Part shown: piece by piece, positions 26,373 through 33,888 of the stretch
Layout of the letters: each line of letters starts with the position of its first letter
Numbering within the stretch: position 1 is the first letter of the stretch
Source of the DNA: Treponema sp.
Lineage (GTDB): Bacteria; Spirochaetota; Spirochaetia; Treponematales; Treponemataceae
Direction of reading: 5' to 3'
Assembly (NCBI GenBank): GCA_016296655.1
Contig: JAEDIW010000020.1
Location: 1-44,832 of the forward strand
DNA: 44,832 nucleotides
The notes under the pieces: generated by a model
Seen by the model: the letters and a program-made list of their open reading frames with translations, nothing else
Database searches by the model: none
Told to the model about the DNA's origin: nothing
Program-made: the position numbers and the translations under genes

Positions 26373-28141
26373 TACTTATTCTGCTTGCCTGATTTTTTCT
26401 CCTCATCTTCTACAGGAAGCTTTAAGATTCTGCGAGCCTTTGTCTTGTTTACAGAAGGTCTTGAAGACTCTGCAATCTCATGGACAATGGCATCACAGCT
26501 TCCGTAACGTCCGGCTGCATACAAGTCAAGCCCCATTCCCTGAGTTGAAACATCTTTCGACTCAAGGTACAGCTTGCATACTCCAGCAAATTCAGCCCGA
26601 CCATATTCAAGGTTGGCATATTTTACAAACTGTTTTCCAATTGCATAGCGCAAAGATTTGCTCAAATCATCTTTTGCAGTCTGCTCAGCAAGCTCAACAA
26701 TTTCCGAAGGAACAGTTTTTTTGTGCTTCATCAAGGCTTCCACAACCAAAGCCCTCGTATTGTCACCACTTTTTTTGTTTTTTATTATTCCAAACAGAAA
26801 TTCATCAGTTTCCTTTGTATTAAATTTTGCAAGAACAGGGTAACATGCTTTTTTTACAGCAGATTCAGGGTCTGTTTTTGCTCTGTAAATCACAGCAGAA
26901 ACAGCATCCTTTATTTCAAGCTTTTCAACCGCTTCAATGGCTTCAAGGCGAACCTTATAATACGAATCCCTAAGACCTTCTAGAAAAATATCCTGCACCT
27001 GCTCTTTGTCAAAATAAGACAAGCCTTTCAGCGCATAAGTTCTTAACGTAGGGTCAGAATCCTCGAACAGATTTTTCAAAATTTCAACAGATTCGATTTT
27101 TTGCATTGCACCAATGGCTTGAGCGGCATAGGCCCTTACAAAAATATTTTCATCTTCATTTTCAACAATTTCTTTCAGCTTATCCCAGGTTTTTACAGCC
27201 TTTAATTTTCCAAGAACCCGCATTAAAGACTGCCTTTGAGCCGAAGTTAAGTCCTCACGGTCAAGATAGCCGGCCATTTCTTCAGCCTCTTCTTCGCCCC
27301 CAATGTCACCTATTGCATCCAATGCGCTGTTAAAATATTTTTCATTGTCATTTTCAAGCAGATTCATTACAGCTGGAACAGCTTCATGGCATTTTACCTT
27401 TGCAGCATAACTAAAAACAGAAGAAACCAAATCCAAAGGTTCATCGTAAGGATCATTTAAAACTGTAACGGCATAATCTTCAAGGCAAGGGTCTTCAAGC
27501 TTTGCAAAATAATCAAGAATTGCAGTCCTAAAGCGGGGACTTTTTGATGTTTGGAACAAATCGTAAATTTCATCAACAAAACGAGGATCGTCATTGTCTG
27601 ACAGTTTTTTCAGCAGAGTAATAATATCACTTTCAATGCCATATTTCAGGGCATCTCTTTTATCTTCTGCAGAATCCTTGTCTGTGTCCTTTAATTCAGC
27701 CTGCTTAACTTTTTCACTATCAGGCTTTTTTGGACGTTTTGGCTTAGGCACAACCGAAACTCGTTTTTTGCTTTCCGATTCTTCGACTTTTTCCGATTCT
27801 TCACTTTCTCCAGGATTTTCAGATTTTTCAGAAATTTCTGTTTTTTCACCACTGTCTGAAATTTCAGAAGATTCTGTTATTTCAGCAGATTCCTTTAAAA
27901 TATTCTGCTCATTTTCCATCGGTTTTTCTGAATTATCGGCAGAATTTCCAGCAGAAAAATTCTCAGACAAAGCTGACTGAGAAGTGCCATTATACTGAGC
28001 AAAAGCAAAACCAGCACAAACAGCAAAAACAAAAGGCAGAATCACAATTTTCCTGCACAAAAAACTGAATTTCCTGCCAAAAAGATTTTTGATATTTTCA
28101 AAGCGGACAGTATTTTTTCCAGCAAAAATCAATGTTTTCAT
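26372..28141 (-). CDS. Exported HEAT-repeat protein
   Basis: HEAT repeats are stacked helix pairs used for protein binding; the partner here is unknown. The 589-residue product has a basic N-region, then a hydrophobic core (IVILPFVFAVCAGFAFA, about 32-48) and AQ, consistent with export to the periplasm. Residues 55-165 are a low-complexity Ser/Glu/Lys/Pro stretch like a flexible linker. From about 165 to 560 come HEAT-like units such as IFVRAYAAQAIGAMQK and PTLRTYALKGLSYFDKE, followed by a charged tail. There is no ribosome-binding site before the ATG, which lies 12 bp after the tgt stop. It is probably cotranscribed with tgt. Confidence 0.82.
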   Translation of the reverse strand: MKTLIFAGKNTVRFENIKNLFGRKFSFLCRKIVILPFVFAVCAGFAFAQYNGTSQSALSENFSAGNSADNSEKPMENEQNILKESAEITESSEISDSGEKTEISEKSENPGESEESEKVEESESKKRVSVVPKPKRPKKPDSEKVKQAELKDTDKDSAEDKRDALKYGIESDIITLLKKLSDNDDPRFVDEIYDLFQTSKSPRFRTAILDYFAKLEDPCLEDYAVTVLNDPYDEPLDLVSSVFSYAAKVKCHEAVPAVMNLLENDNEKYFNSALDAIGDIGGEEEAEEMAGYLDREDLTSAQRQSLMRVLGKLKAVKTWDKLKEIVENEDENIFVRAYAAQAIGAMQKIESVEILKNLFEDSDPTLRTYALKGLSYFDKEQVQDIFLEGLRDSYYKVRLEAIEAVEKLEIKDAVSAVIYRAKTDPESAVKKACYPVLAKFNTKETDEFLFGIIKNKKSGDNTRALVVEALMKHKKTVPSEIVELAEQTAKDDLSKSLRYAIGKQFVKYANLEYGRAEFAGVCKLYLESKDVSTQGMGLDLYAAGRYGSCDAIVHEIAESSRPSVNKTKARRILKLPVEDEEKKSGKQNK

Positions 28142-28153
28142 AAAAATACAAAA

Positions 28154-29293
28154 TCAATGAATATTTCCTGCATGAAACCTTGCAAGAAAATTATTTTTAT
28201 ACTCAGCAAAACGATTTTCACGAATTGCAAGCCTGATTTCCTTCATCATTTTGTTTAAAAAATACAGATTATGATAGGAAGCCAGCATGGAACCCAAAAT
28301 TTCCTGATCCTTAAACAAATGCCTTAAATAAGCTCTACTATATTGCCTGCAAACCTTACAGCCACATTCCCTATCAATCGGTTCAAAATCATGGGCAAAA
28401 CGTTCCTGCTTTATCGAAAGCATGCCGTCATGCGTAAAGTAAGAGCCGTTTCTAGCATTACGTGTCGGCAAAACACAGTCAAACATATCAATTCCGTCAG
28501 CAACAGCTTCCAGAATATAATCTGGCGTACCGATTCCCATAACATATTTCGGCTTTGCTTCCGGCAGATACTGCACTGTATACTGCAAAAAGTGTGCAAA
28601 CTGGTCGGCAGGCTCTCCTACAGAAAGACCACCAATTGCAATGCCTGGCAAATCTGAAAAATTATTGCAGACAAATTCTGCACTTTTCTTTCTTAAATCT
28701 TCAAAAAAATTTCCCTGAACAATTGGAAAAAGTGCACCCTTGTAACCTTCGTCACGTTTTTTCCGCCATTGATTTGCCGCACGTTCAAGCCAGCTGCATG
28801 TAACTTCCAGACCTTTTTCCGCAGCCTTGCGGCCTTCATCCCAGCCAGTACAAACATCAAGCTGCATCTGAATGTCTGAATTATATTTTACCTGAGTGTC
28901 CACAACATTTTCCGGCGTAAACAATTTGCGGCTGCCGTCAATATGGCTTGCAAACGTTACCCCTTCCATCGTGATTTTCCTGATTTTTGAAAGTGAAAAA
29001 ACCTGAAAACCTCCAGAATCCGTAAGAAAATTTTTTTTCCATCCAGAAAAACCATGCAATCCGCCGGCTTCCTGAATCAAATCAGGACCAGGACGCAAAA
29101 ACAAATGGTAAGTATTTGCAAGAATCAGGTCAAAGCCGATTTCTTCAAGATCATCTTTGGAAACAGCTTTTACAGTCGCATTTGTTCCGACTGGCATAAA
29201 AACAGGAGTTTCAACATCACCGTGCGCAAGATGCAGAATGCCACACCTTTCTTTTCCTGTTACTGACGAATGTGTTATTTCAAAAAAATCCAT
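28154..29293 (-). CDS. tgt: Queuine tRNA-ribosyltransferase
   Basis: Tgt swaps guanine-34 for preQ1 in the anticodon of Asp, Asn, His and Tyr tRNAs. From the ATG at 29293 it has 379 residues. The conserved active-site Asp lies in FLTDSGGFQVFS. The second catalytic Asp region is DMFDCVLPTRNARNG. The zinc-binding site is CGCKVCRQYSRAYLRHL, with a later His. An alternative ATG at 29308 would add five residues; the downstream one has GTGGGA upstream. Three 10-bp tandem repeats lie just before the start. It sits downstream of lptG, separated by a terminator. Confidence 0.95.
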   Translation of the reverse strand: MDFFEITHSSVTGKERCGILHLAHGDVETPVFMPVGTNATVKAVSKDDLEEIGFDLILANTYHLFLRPGPDLIQEAGGLHGFSGWKKNFLTDSGGFQVFSLSKIRKITMEGVTFASHIDGSRKLFTPENVVDTQVKYNSDIQMQLDVCTGWDEGRKAAEKGLEVTCSWLERAANQWRKKRDEGYKGALFPIVQGNFFEDLRKKSAEFVCNNFSDLPGIAIGGLSVGEPADQFAHFLQYTVQYLPEAKPKYVMGIGTPDYILEAVADGIDMFDCVLPTRNARNGSYFTHDGMLSIKQERFAHDFEPIDRECGCKVCRQYSRAYLRHLFKDQEILGSMLASYHNLYFLNKMMKEIRLAIRENRFAEYKNNFLARFHAGNIH

Positions 29294-29301
29294 ATTTCCC
29301 A

Positions 29302-29331
29302 CTTCCATTATCTTCTATTATCTTCCATTAT
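29302..29331. repeat. Three 10-bp tandem repeats before tgt
   Basis: The plus-strand units cttccattat, cttctattat and cttccattat (29302-29331) repeat with a period of ten and one substitution in the middle unit. On the minus strand this places several ATG-like and GGAAG-like elements just upstream of the tgt start. It also includes a TATAAT hexamer (29327-29332) that could be its -10 box. Confidence 0.6.
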
Positions 29332-29449
29332 AAAAACAGCATTTTAAATAAAAAGTTTCCATATCCTAACATATTATGCAACAATTCTCCATAACAAACC
29401 TTCCTTATTTTTTTTACGATATGGGTATTCGACTACGCTCAGCAAACAA

Positions 29450-29471
29450 AAAACAGAACACCCCCTGTTTT
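29450..29471 (-). terminator. Intrinsic terminator of lptG
   Basis: Read on the minus strand, AAAACAG and CTGTTTT form a seven-base-pair stem with an eight-base loop, followed by TTTTTTG. The stem begins within the lptG stop codon. It would end the dut-lptF-lptG transcript ahead of tgt. Confidence 0.75.
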
Positions 29472-30546
29472 ACGTTCTTGAAAATTTCAGCAGAATACAG
29501 CTTATTATTATGAATAAAAATATGGGAAACCACGCACCAAGAAGTGGCGGCACATAACCAAATTTTGCAAGCAGCATGGTAATCATTTGCGTTACATAAA
29601 ACAAAACAGCTGAACCGATGCACAAAAAAAGGCTAAGCAGCAGAACATTTCTACGAGTTTTTCCAGAAAGGCCGACTGACAGAAAAACTACAATAAAAAC
29701 AACAAACGGAAATGAAAATTTCTTATAGTAAACAGATTTTGCTTCCGCTGAAGGAAGCCCCGTACGCTGCAAATGTTCAAGATAAGTACGAGCTTCCCTT
29801 GTGTTGACCTCTTCAACAGAAAGAGTATTATTTCTGAACGTTTCTGGCGGTTCGCTAAGCCTTGAAAGAACAGATTTTTTCACATTTTCAGTTTTTACTC
29901 CAGTTTCGGTAAAAGAATACTGCAATGAACCGCTGAGCTTCCAATGCCCCAAATCAGGATTCCAGATGGCAGAATTCGCATAAACAACACATTCAGGCTT
30001 TTTTTCTTCATCACGGACAACCACAAACAATTTAAAAAGCCTCTCCTGCGTATCATCATAAAAATCAGCCTTATAAATTATTGTTCCAGATTCAGAAAGG
30101 ACTACAAGCTTGTCATTATTTTTTGAAACATCTGTCTTTAAAATCTTATTCTGACGCTGAACCTTTCTGGCATAAGTCGGAACTACAACATTATCTTCAA
30201 AAAAGAACAAAAAAAAGCTCAGAAAAATTGAAAGCAGAAGAAGCGGCATTGTAAAACGCCTCAGGGAAATGCCAGAAGCAAAAATTACAACCAGTTCATT
30301 ATTTGCATAAAGTTCACTCAAAACATACGATGAAGAAAAAAGTATTGCAACAGGCATTGCATACCATAAAGTTTTTGGAACATAAAGAAGCATCAAATTC
30401 AAAACTGCAGAAACAGTGGCCTGATTCTGAATGAATTTCCAAAGATTCATAAGCAAATCAACAAGAATCAAGACAAATGAAAAAAATGCAAGCGAACCAA
30501 TAAAAACCGGCAGAAACCGCCTGTACAAATATCCTGTAAGTTTCAT
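29470..30546 (-). CDS. lptG: LptF/LptG-type permease, LptG-like
   Basis: Members of this family are membrane parts of the ABC transporter that moves lipopolysaccharide to the cell surface. The 358-residue product has the typical layout. Membrane segments come early (LVLILVDLLMNLWKF; LMLLYVPKTLWYAMPVAILF), then a periplasmic beta-jellyroll-like middle of about 150 residues. A C-terminal block of membrane segments follows. It begins with YRRFLPVF, as LptG proteins do. It follows lptF by 12 bp. Treponemes such as T. pallidum are described as lacking LPS, so the cargo may be another lipid or lipooligosaccharide. Confidence 0.85.
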   Translation of the reverse strand: MKLTGYLYRRFLPVFIGSLAFFSFVLILVDLLMNLWKFIQNQATVSAVLNLMLLYVPKTLWYAMPVAILFSSSYVLSELYANNELVVIFASGISLRRFTMPLLLLSIFLSFFLFFFEDNVVVPTYARKVQRQNKILKTDVSKNNDKLVVLSESGTIIYKADFYDDTQERLFKLFVVVRDEEKKPECVVYANSAIWNPDLGHWKLSGSLQYSFTETGVKTENVKKSVLSRLSEPPETFRNNTLSVEEVNTREARTYLEHLQRTGLPSAEAKSVYYKKFSFPFVVFIVVFLSVGLSGKTRRNVLLLSLFLCIGSAVLFYVTQMITMLLAKFGYVPPLLGAWFPIFLFIIISCILLKFSRT

Positions 30547-30558
30547 TTTTGTCTCCAG

Positions 30559-31788
30559 CTATCTTCTTCTAAGCAGTGTATAAAAAATGAGCGCAAAAAA
30601 AGCAACGGCAAGATTTGGCAGCCACATACTTATTACAGCCCCTTGCCCACTGCGCGAAGCAAAAATCTGTCCCAAAATCATAAATGCCCAGTATAATACA
30701 GAAATAAAAATTCCAATTATAAGCCCAATCGTCTGACCATTGTGTTTTCCAAATAATATTGCAAGGGGCATTGCCAGAAAGGCAAAAAATAAGGAACCAA
30801 ACGGCACTGAAAATTTTTTATTGAACTCCAGGCGGTACTGATTCAGTTTCTGGCGGGGAGTTGATTCAGCCTGCTTCAAATCTTCAATCTGCTGATACAA
30901 GTCCCAGCTTGTCATTTCACGGGGACTTACGCCATTTTCCTGCTCAAAAAACGATGACTCAAAAACATTCAGGGTAAGGGAAGCGGCCTTCAAAAAGTCA
31001 AAACTCTTTTTCTTATTTTTTTCAGGCAGCAGCATTTTTGCATTCTGCATATTCATCTGCATTATGACACTGCTCTGAATGCCTTTTTCCAGCCGCGATT
31101 TTTCTGCAATGATTATACGTTGCCGACCTTCTTTATCAACATCAAAAACCACCATGTCAGAAATTTCATCACCCTCGACATTACCAATTACAAAAGTAGA
31201 ATCATTGGTTCGCTTAACAGAAAAAGGTTCAATTTCTATCGAAGGATTTGAGCGTAAGATATTTCGATAAAGTTTCGTATAATTTATCGTACCGAGTGGC
31301 AAAAGATAGTCATTTACAAAAAAAGAAACCAGAGAAATTGCAAGCCCTAAAAAAAGAACAGGCTTTATAATCATTTTAAAGCCAAAACCTGATGCCCGCA
31401 TTATCAGAATTTCATTTGCACTCATCATCCTGCCCAGACACATCAAAAAACCGACAAGGGTTGCAAAAGGTGCAGACTGGGCAATGATAAACGGCAGACA
31501 ATAAGCTATCAGACGAATAACATCAGGAAGCGGCACATGCTTTTGAAGGATACTTTCTGCAAGCAGCAGAATCTGGTTCACAAAAAAAACCATGAAAAAA
31601 AACAGAAAAGACACTGTAAAATAAGCAAAAAGTTCGCTCAAAAGGTAACGCATTATCGTATTATCAGTCAGAATTCCCATCGAATGTGGAAAAAAGTAGG
31701 AACGGACTTTCTTTAAAAGTTCTTTCAAAAAACTAAAAAAAAACAGCGCCGTATTGCGTTTTGTCCTGTAATTTTCATGTCCTCTCAT
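30559..31788 (-). CDS. lptF: LptF/LptG-type permease, LptF-like
   Basis: This is the partner permease of LptG in the LptBFG transporter. From the ATG at 31788, which follows GAGGA, the product has 409 residues. Early membrane segments (LFAYFTVSFLFFFMVFFVNQ) and the conserved LPFIIAQSAPFATLVG and MMSANEILIMRASG patterns match the family. A periplasmic middle lies near 155-290, and three C-terminal membrane segments follow (PFGSLFFAFLAMPLAILFG). The first 40 residues are unusually basic for the family. An internal ATG (MGILTDNTIM) could be the true start. It lies 21 bp after dut. Confidence 0.85.
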   Translation of the reverse strand: MRGHENYRTKRNTALFFFSFLKELLKKVRSYFFPHSMGILTDNTIMRYLLSELFAYFTVSFLFFFMVFFVNQILLLAESILQKHVPLPDVIRLIAYCLPFIIAQSAPFATLVGFLMCLGRMMSANEILIMRASGFGFKMIIKPVLFLGLAISLVSFFVNDYLLPLGTINYTKLYRNILRSNPSIEIEPFSVKRTNDSTFVIGNVEGDEISDMVVFDVDKEGRQRIIIAEKSRLEKGIQSSVIMQMNMQNAKMLLPEKNKKKSFDFLKAASLTLNVFESSFFEQENGVSPREMTSWDLYQQIEDLKQAESTPRQKLNQYRLEFNKKFSVPFGSLFFAFLAMPLAILFGKHNGQTIGLIIGIFISVLYWAFMILGQIFASRSGQGAVISMWLPNLAVAFFALIFYTLLRRR

Positions 31789-31809
31789 GCAAATCCTCAA
31801 AAAAAACAT

Positions 31810-32262
31810 TCAGCAGGAAACACCTGTTGAACCAAAACCTCCACTACCCCTGCGAGTTTCGTCAAGTGATTTTACAGTCTTGAAAATGCCCCTTACAACA
31901 GGAGCAACAACAAACTGCGCAATTCTGTCGCCATTCTTTACAATAAAGGCTTCTTTGCCCAAATTTATCAGAATAACCTTGATTTCTCCACGATAATCAC
32001 TGTCAATTGTTCCAGGCGTATTCAGGCAGGTAATGCCATTTTTTGCAGCAAGACCAGATCTGGGACGAACTTGAATTTCAAATCCTTCAGGAATTGCACA
32101 GGCAAGCCCCGTAGGAATCAACTTTATGTCCCCCGGCAAAAGTTCAACAGGCTCTTTTACAAAAGCATGAACATCACAGCCAGAAGCTCCATCGGTTTTA
32201 TATTCAGGCAATATTGCTCCGTCAGCAACCGTAAATGCAATTTCAACTGAATTCTGATTCAT
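31810..32262 (-). CDS. dut: dUTP pyrophosphatase (trimeric dUTPase)
   Basis: dUTPase hydrolyses dUTP to dUMP, keeping uracil out of DNA and feeding dTMP synthesis. From the ATG at 32262 (GGGAGG before it) it has 150 residues, the usual trimeric size. The conserved blocks are present: GASGCDVHA (motif 1), VRPRSGLA (motif 2), NTPGTIDSDYRGEI (motif 3, with the catalytic Asp), GDRIAQFV (motif 4) and RGSGGFGSTG (motif 5, near 138-147). It begins the minus-strand group dut-lptF-lptG. Upstream lies the inverted-repeat array. Confidence 0.97.
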   Translation of the reverse strand: MNQNSVEIAFTVADGAILPEYKTDGASGCDVHAFVKEPVELLPGDIKLIPTGLACAIPEGFEIQVRPRSGLAAKNGITCLNTPGTIDSDYRGEIKVILINLGKEAFIVKNGDRIAQFVVAPVVRGIFKTVKSLDETRRGSGGFGSTGVSC

Positions 32263-32274
32263 TTTTCCTCCCAT

Positions 32275-32315
32275 AAAAAGTCAAGAAGATTGTTTCAACA
32301 ATCGATTGACTTTTT
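32275..32315 (-). terminator. Intrinsic terminator at the end of the array
   Basis: AAAAAGTCAA (32275-32284) and TTGACTTTTT (32306-32315) form a ten-base-pair stem, with an inner ATTGTT/AACAAT pair. On the minus strand the second arm ends in TTTTT just before the dut ribosome-binding site. It would end read-through from the M16 peptidase operon. It would also leave dut needing its own promoter very close by, and I could not place one. Confidence 0.65.
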
Positions 32316-32317
32316 AC

Positions 32318-32345
32318 GCTGTTCCGTAATGTAATGAGGAACAGC
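32318..32345. repeat. Hairpin 2 of the array
   Basis: GCTGTTCC (32318-32325) and GGAACAGC (32338-32345) pair perfectly around a 12-base loop. Confidence 0.7.
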
Positions 32346-32360
32346 AGTTCAATACGACCG

Positions 32361-32390
32361 GTCAAGGCACGCTTCGCTCAAGGCCTTGAC
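32361..32390. repeat. Hairpin 3 of the array
   Basis: GTCAAGGC (32361-32368) and GCCTTGAC (32383-32390) pair perfectly. The loop contains a smaller GCTTCGC-like palindrome. Confidence 0.7.
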
Positions 32391-32400
32391 TCGCTCGTTT

Positions 32401-32423
32401 TCAGGGGTTGTATTAACCCCTGA
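32401..32423. repeat. Hairpin 4 of the array
   Basis: TCAGGGGTT (32401-32409) and AACCCCTGA (32415-32423) pair over nine bases with a five-base loop. Confidence 0.75.
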
Positions 32424-32428
32424 ATAAT

Positions 32429-32447
32429 AAGTTTGCAACGCAAACTT
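32429..32447. repeat. Hairpin 5 of the array
   Basis: AAGTTTGC (32429-32436) and GCAAACTT (32440-32447) pair over eight bases around AAC. Related TGCAACGCA-centred hairpins occur near 9000-9016 and 41754-41773. Confidence 0.7.
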
Positions 32448-32498
32448 TTGGTAAGATAAAGCCGCGCTATTTTAGCGGTTTTATCTTACACTCCCATA
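32448..32498. repeat. 51-bp dispersed repeat containing a long hairpin (copy 2)
   Basis: This is the second copy of the element at 1-51, identical over its 51 bases. Its outer arms GTAAGATAAA and TTTATCTTAC are at 32451-32460 and 32480-32489. It lies 110 bp beyond the M16 peptidase stop, much as copy 1 lies 91 bp beyond recN's. It is hairpin 6 of the array. Confidence 0.8.
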
Positions 32499-32531
32499 GA
32501 AAGTCAACAAAAGCCTGATAAGCCCTCAATG

Positions 32532-32577
32532 CAGAACAGATTACAATTTTATTTTTCAGATACATTTATCTGTTCTG
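32532..32577. repeat. Hairpin 7 of the array
   Basis: CAGAACAGAT (32532-32541) and ATCTGTTCTG (32568-32577) pair over ten bases with a 26-base AT-rich loop. On the plus strand TTTTT follows, which resembles a terminator in that direction, although no plus-strand gene leads into it. Confidence 0.65.
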
Positions 32578-32607
32578 TTTTTATGCCATTTTTCAAAATC
32601 ATCATTA

Positions 32608-33882
32608 TTACAACAACGCTTCTATCTTTTTTTTGCGTGAAGATGAAAGTTTTGGTCCGTAAACAACAAGAGCACTTTTTGACTCATCAAAAAGTAGCTT
32701 TATTGCATCGTTCAAATCTTTCAGTTCGATTTTCTTCAGCATTGCAATAATTTCTTCTGTAGAAGCAAGTGAATAGCCTGCCAGAAAATTTCTGGCAAGA
32801 CGTTTCATACGATATTCTGCATCTTCGGAGGCAATCATTTCTTCACCGCATAAATGCTCAATTGCCGAAGTAACTTCATCCTGTGTAATCGTATTATTTT
32901 TTAATTTTTCAATTTCCTTTTGAATGTCTGCAACAATTCTGCTACTTTCCTGCTTTGCAGAAGAAGCATAGGCGCACCACAAGCCTGCATCCTCGTAATA
33001 GCTGAAAAAACTGTATACATTATAGCAGTAGCCCCCCTTTTCCCTCAACTGCTGGAAAAGTCTGGAACTCATAGCATCCCCTGTCAAAGCATTCAGCACT
33101 GCAAAAGTATAAAACATTTTTTCGTCAACCGGATAAGGAACAGGATAAACCTTAAAAAACTGCTCCTGCTGAAAAGGTGCTTCAACAAAATTTATGCCAG
33201 ATTTCCATACAGGACGCAGATTTTCACAATTTTCCTGCAAACTGCAGCCGTTTTTCAAATCATGTTCAGGCAACGTTTCAAGAATCTGCCTTACTTTTTC
33301 AACGTTAAAGTTTCCGGTAATGCTTACAGTAAGTTTTCCATGTACAAACCGCTTTTCATACCATGAAAGCAAATCTTTCCGAGTAATTTTTTCTACATCT
33401 TCCACTGTACCGCTTATACTTCCGCTGATTTTCTGATTTGGCCACACAGCCTGACTGACTGCATCAAGGGCAGCTTCCTCACTATCATCTGCAGCAGAAA
33501 TAATTTCACTTTTTATGACCTGAAGTTCCTTTTCAATTTCCTTCTGTTCAAAAGTTGAATCAGAAACCATATCACAAAGAATTTCCAGTGCTTTTTCCGT
33601 ATATTTGAATGGAACGACACAATAAAGACATACAAGTTCACGTTCAGTATAGGCATTTACATAACCACCCATACGGTCAAAAGAACTTGCAATTTCAAAC
33701 GAAGAGCGGGAACGGGTTCCCTTAAATAAAATATGCTCGGTAAAATGTGTCATGCCGCAAAGGTTTTCAGGTTCATGGCGACTGCCTGTAGAAAACCAAA
33801 AACCGATTGCCACAGCATTTCCTGCAGCAACCGGTTCTGTCAAAAGCATGACATTATTCCTTAATAAAAGGGAATTTGTCAT
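32608..33882 (-). CDS. M16 family zinc peptidase (insulinase-like)
   Basis: This is a processing-peptidase-like zinc protease. The 424-residue product has the inverted zinc motif HFTEHILFKGT, with His46, Glu49 and His50. The third ligand is expected in ELQVIKSEI near Glu126. The family's later segments GDAMSSRLFQQLREKGGYCYNVYSFF match the substrate-binding half. It starts 6 bp after the pnp stop, so it is the last gene of the translation operon. The same pairing of pnp with an M16 gene (mlpA/ymxG) is known in Bacillus. Its substrate is unknown. Confidence 0.93.
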   Translation of the reverse strand: MTNSLLLRNNVMLLTEPVAAGNAVAIGFWFSTGSRHEPENLCGMTHFTEHILFKGTRSRSSFEIASSFDRMGGYVNAYTERELVCLYCVVPFKYTEKALEILCDMVSDSTFEQKEIEKELQVIKSEIISAADDSEEAALDAVSQAVWPNQKISGSISGTVEDVEKITRKDLLSWYEKRFVHGKLTVSITGNFNVEKVRQILETLPEHDLKNGCSLQENCENLRPVWKSGINFVEAPFQQEQFFKVYPVPYPVDEKMFYTFAVLNALTGDAMSSRLFQQLREKGGYCYNVYSFFSYYEDAGLWCAYASSAKQESSRIVADIQKEIEKLKNNTITQDEVTSAIEHLCGEEMIASEDAEYRMKRLARNFLAGYSLASTEEIIAMLKKIELKDLNDAIKLLFDESKSALVVYGPKLSSSRKKKIEALL

Positions 33883-33888
33883 TAAAAT

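Larger units (their letters stand above)
32263..32607. other. 345-bp intergenic region: array of seven inverted repeats
   Basis: No gene is visible between dut and the upstream M16 peptidase gene. Instead, seven perfect inverted repeats follow one another at 32275-32315, 32318-32345, 32361-32390, 32401-32423, 32429-32447, 32451-32489 and 32532-32577. Arms are 8-10 bp with mostly short loops. Only the first shows a clear minus-strand U-run. A dispersed repeat is embedded in it. Confidence 0.8.

Noticed and set aside
32275..32577. Hairpin array as integron attC sites
   Set aside because: Treponema denticola has an integron, but no GTTRRRY core sites or gene cassettes are visible here, and the stems are perfect rather than bulged.
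32275..32577. Hairpin array as a CRISPR array
   Set aside because: The units differ from one another, there are no constant repeats with unique spacers, and no cas genes are in the window.
32920..33366. Plus-strand ORF of 148 codons
   Set aside because: It is antisense to the M16 peptidase, whose motifs are unambiguous, and shows no protein-like features.
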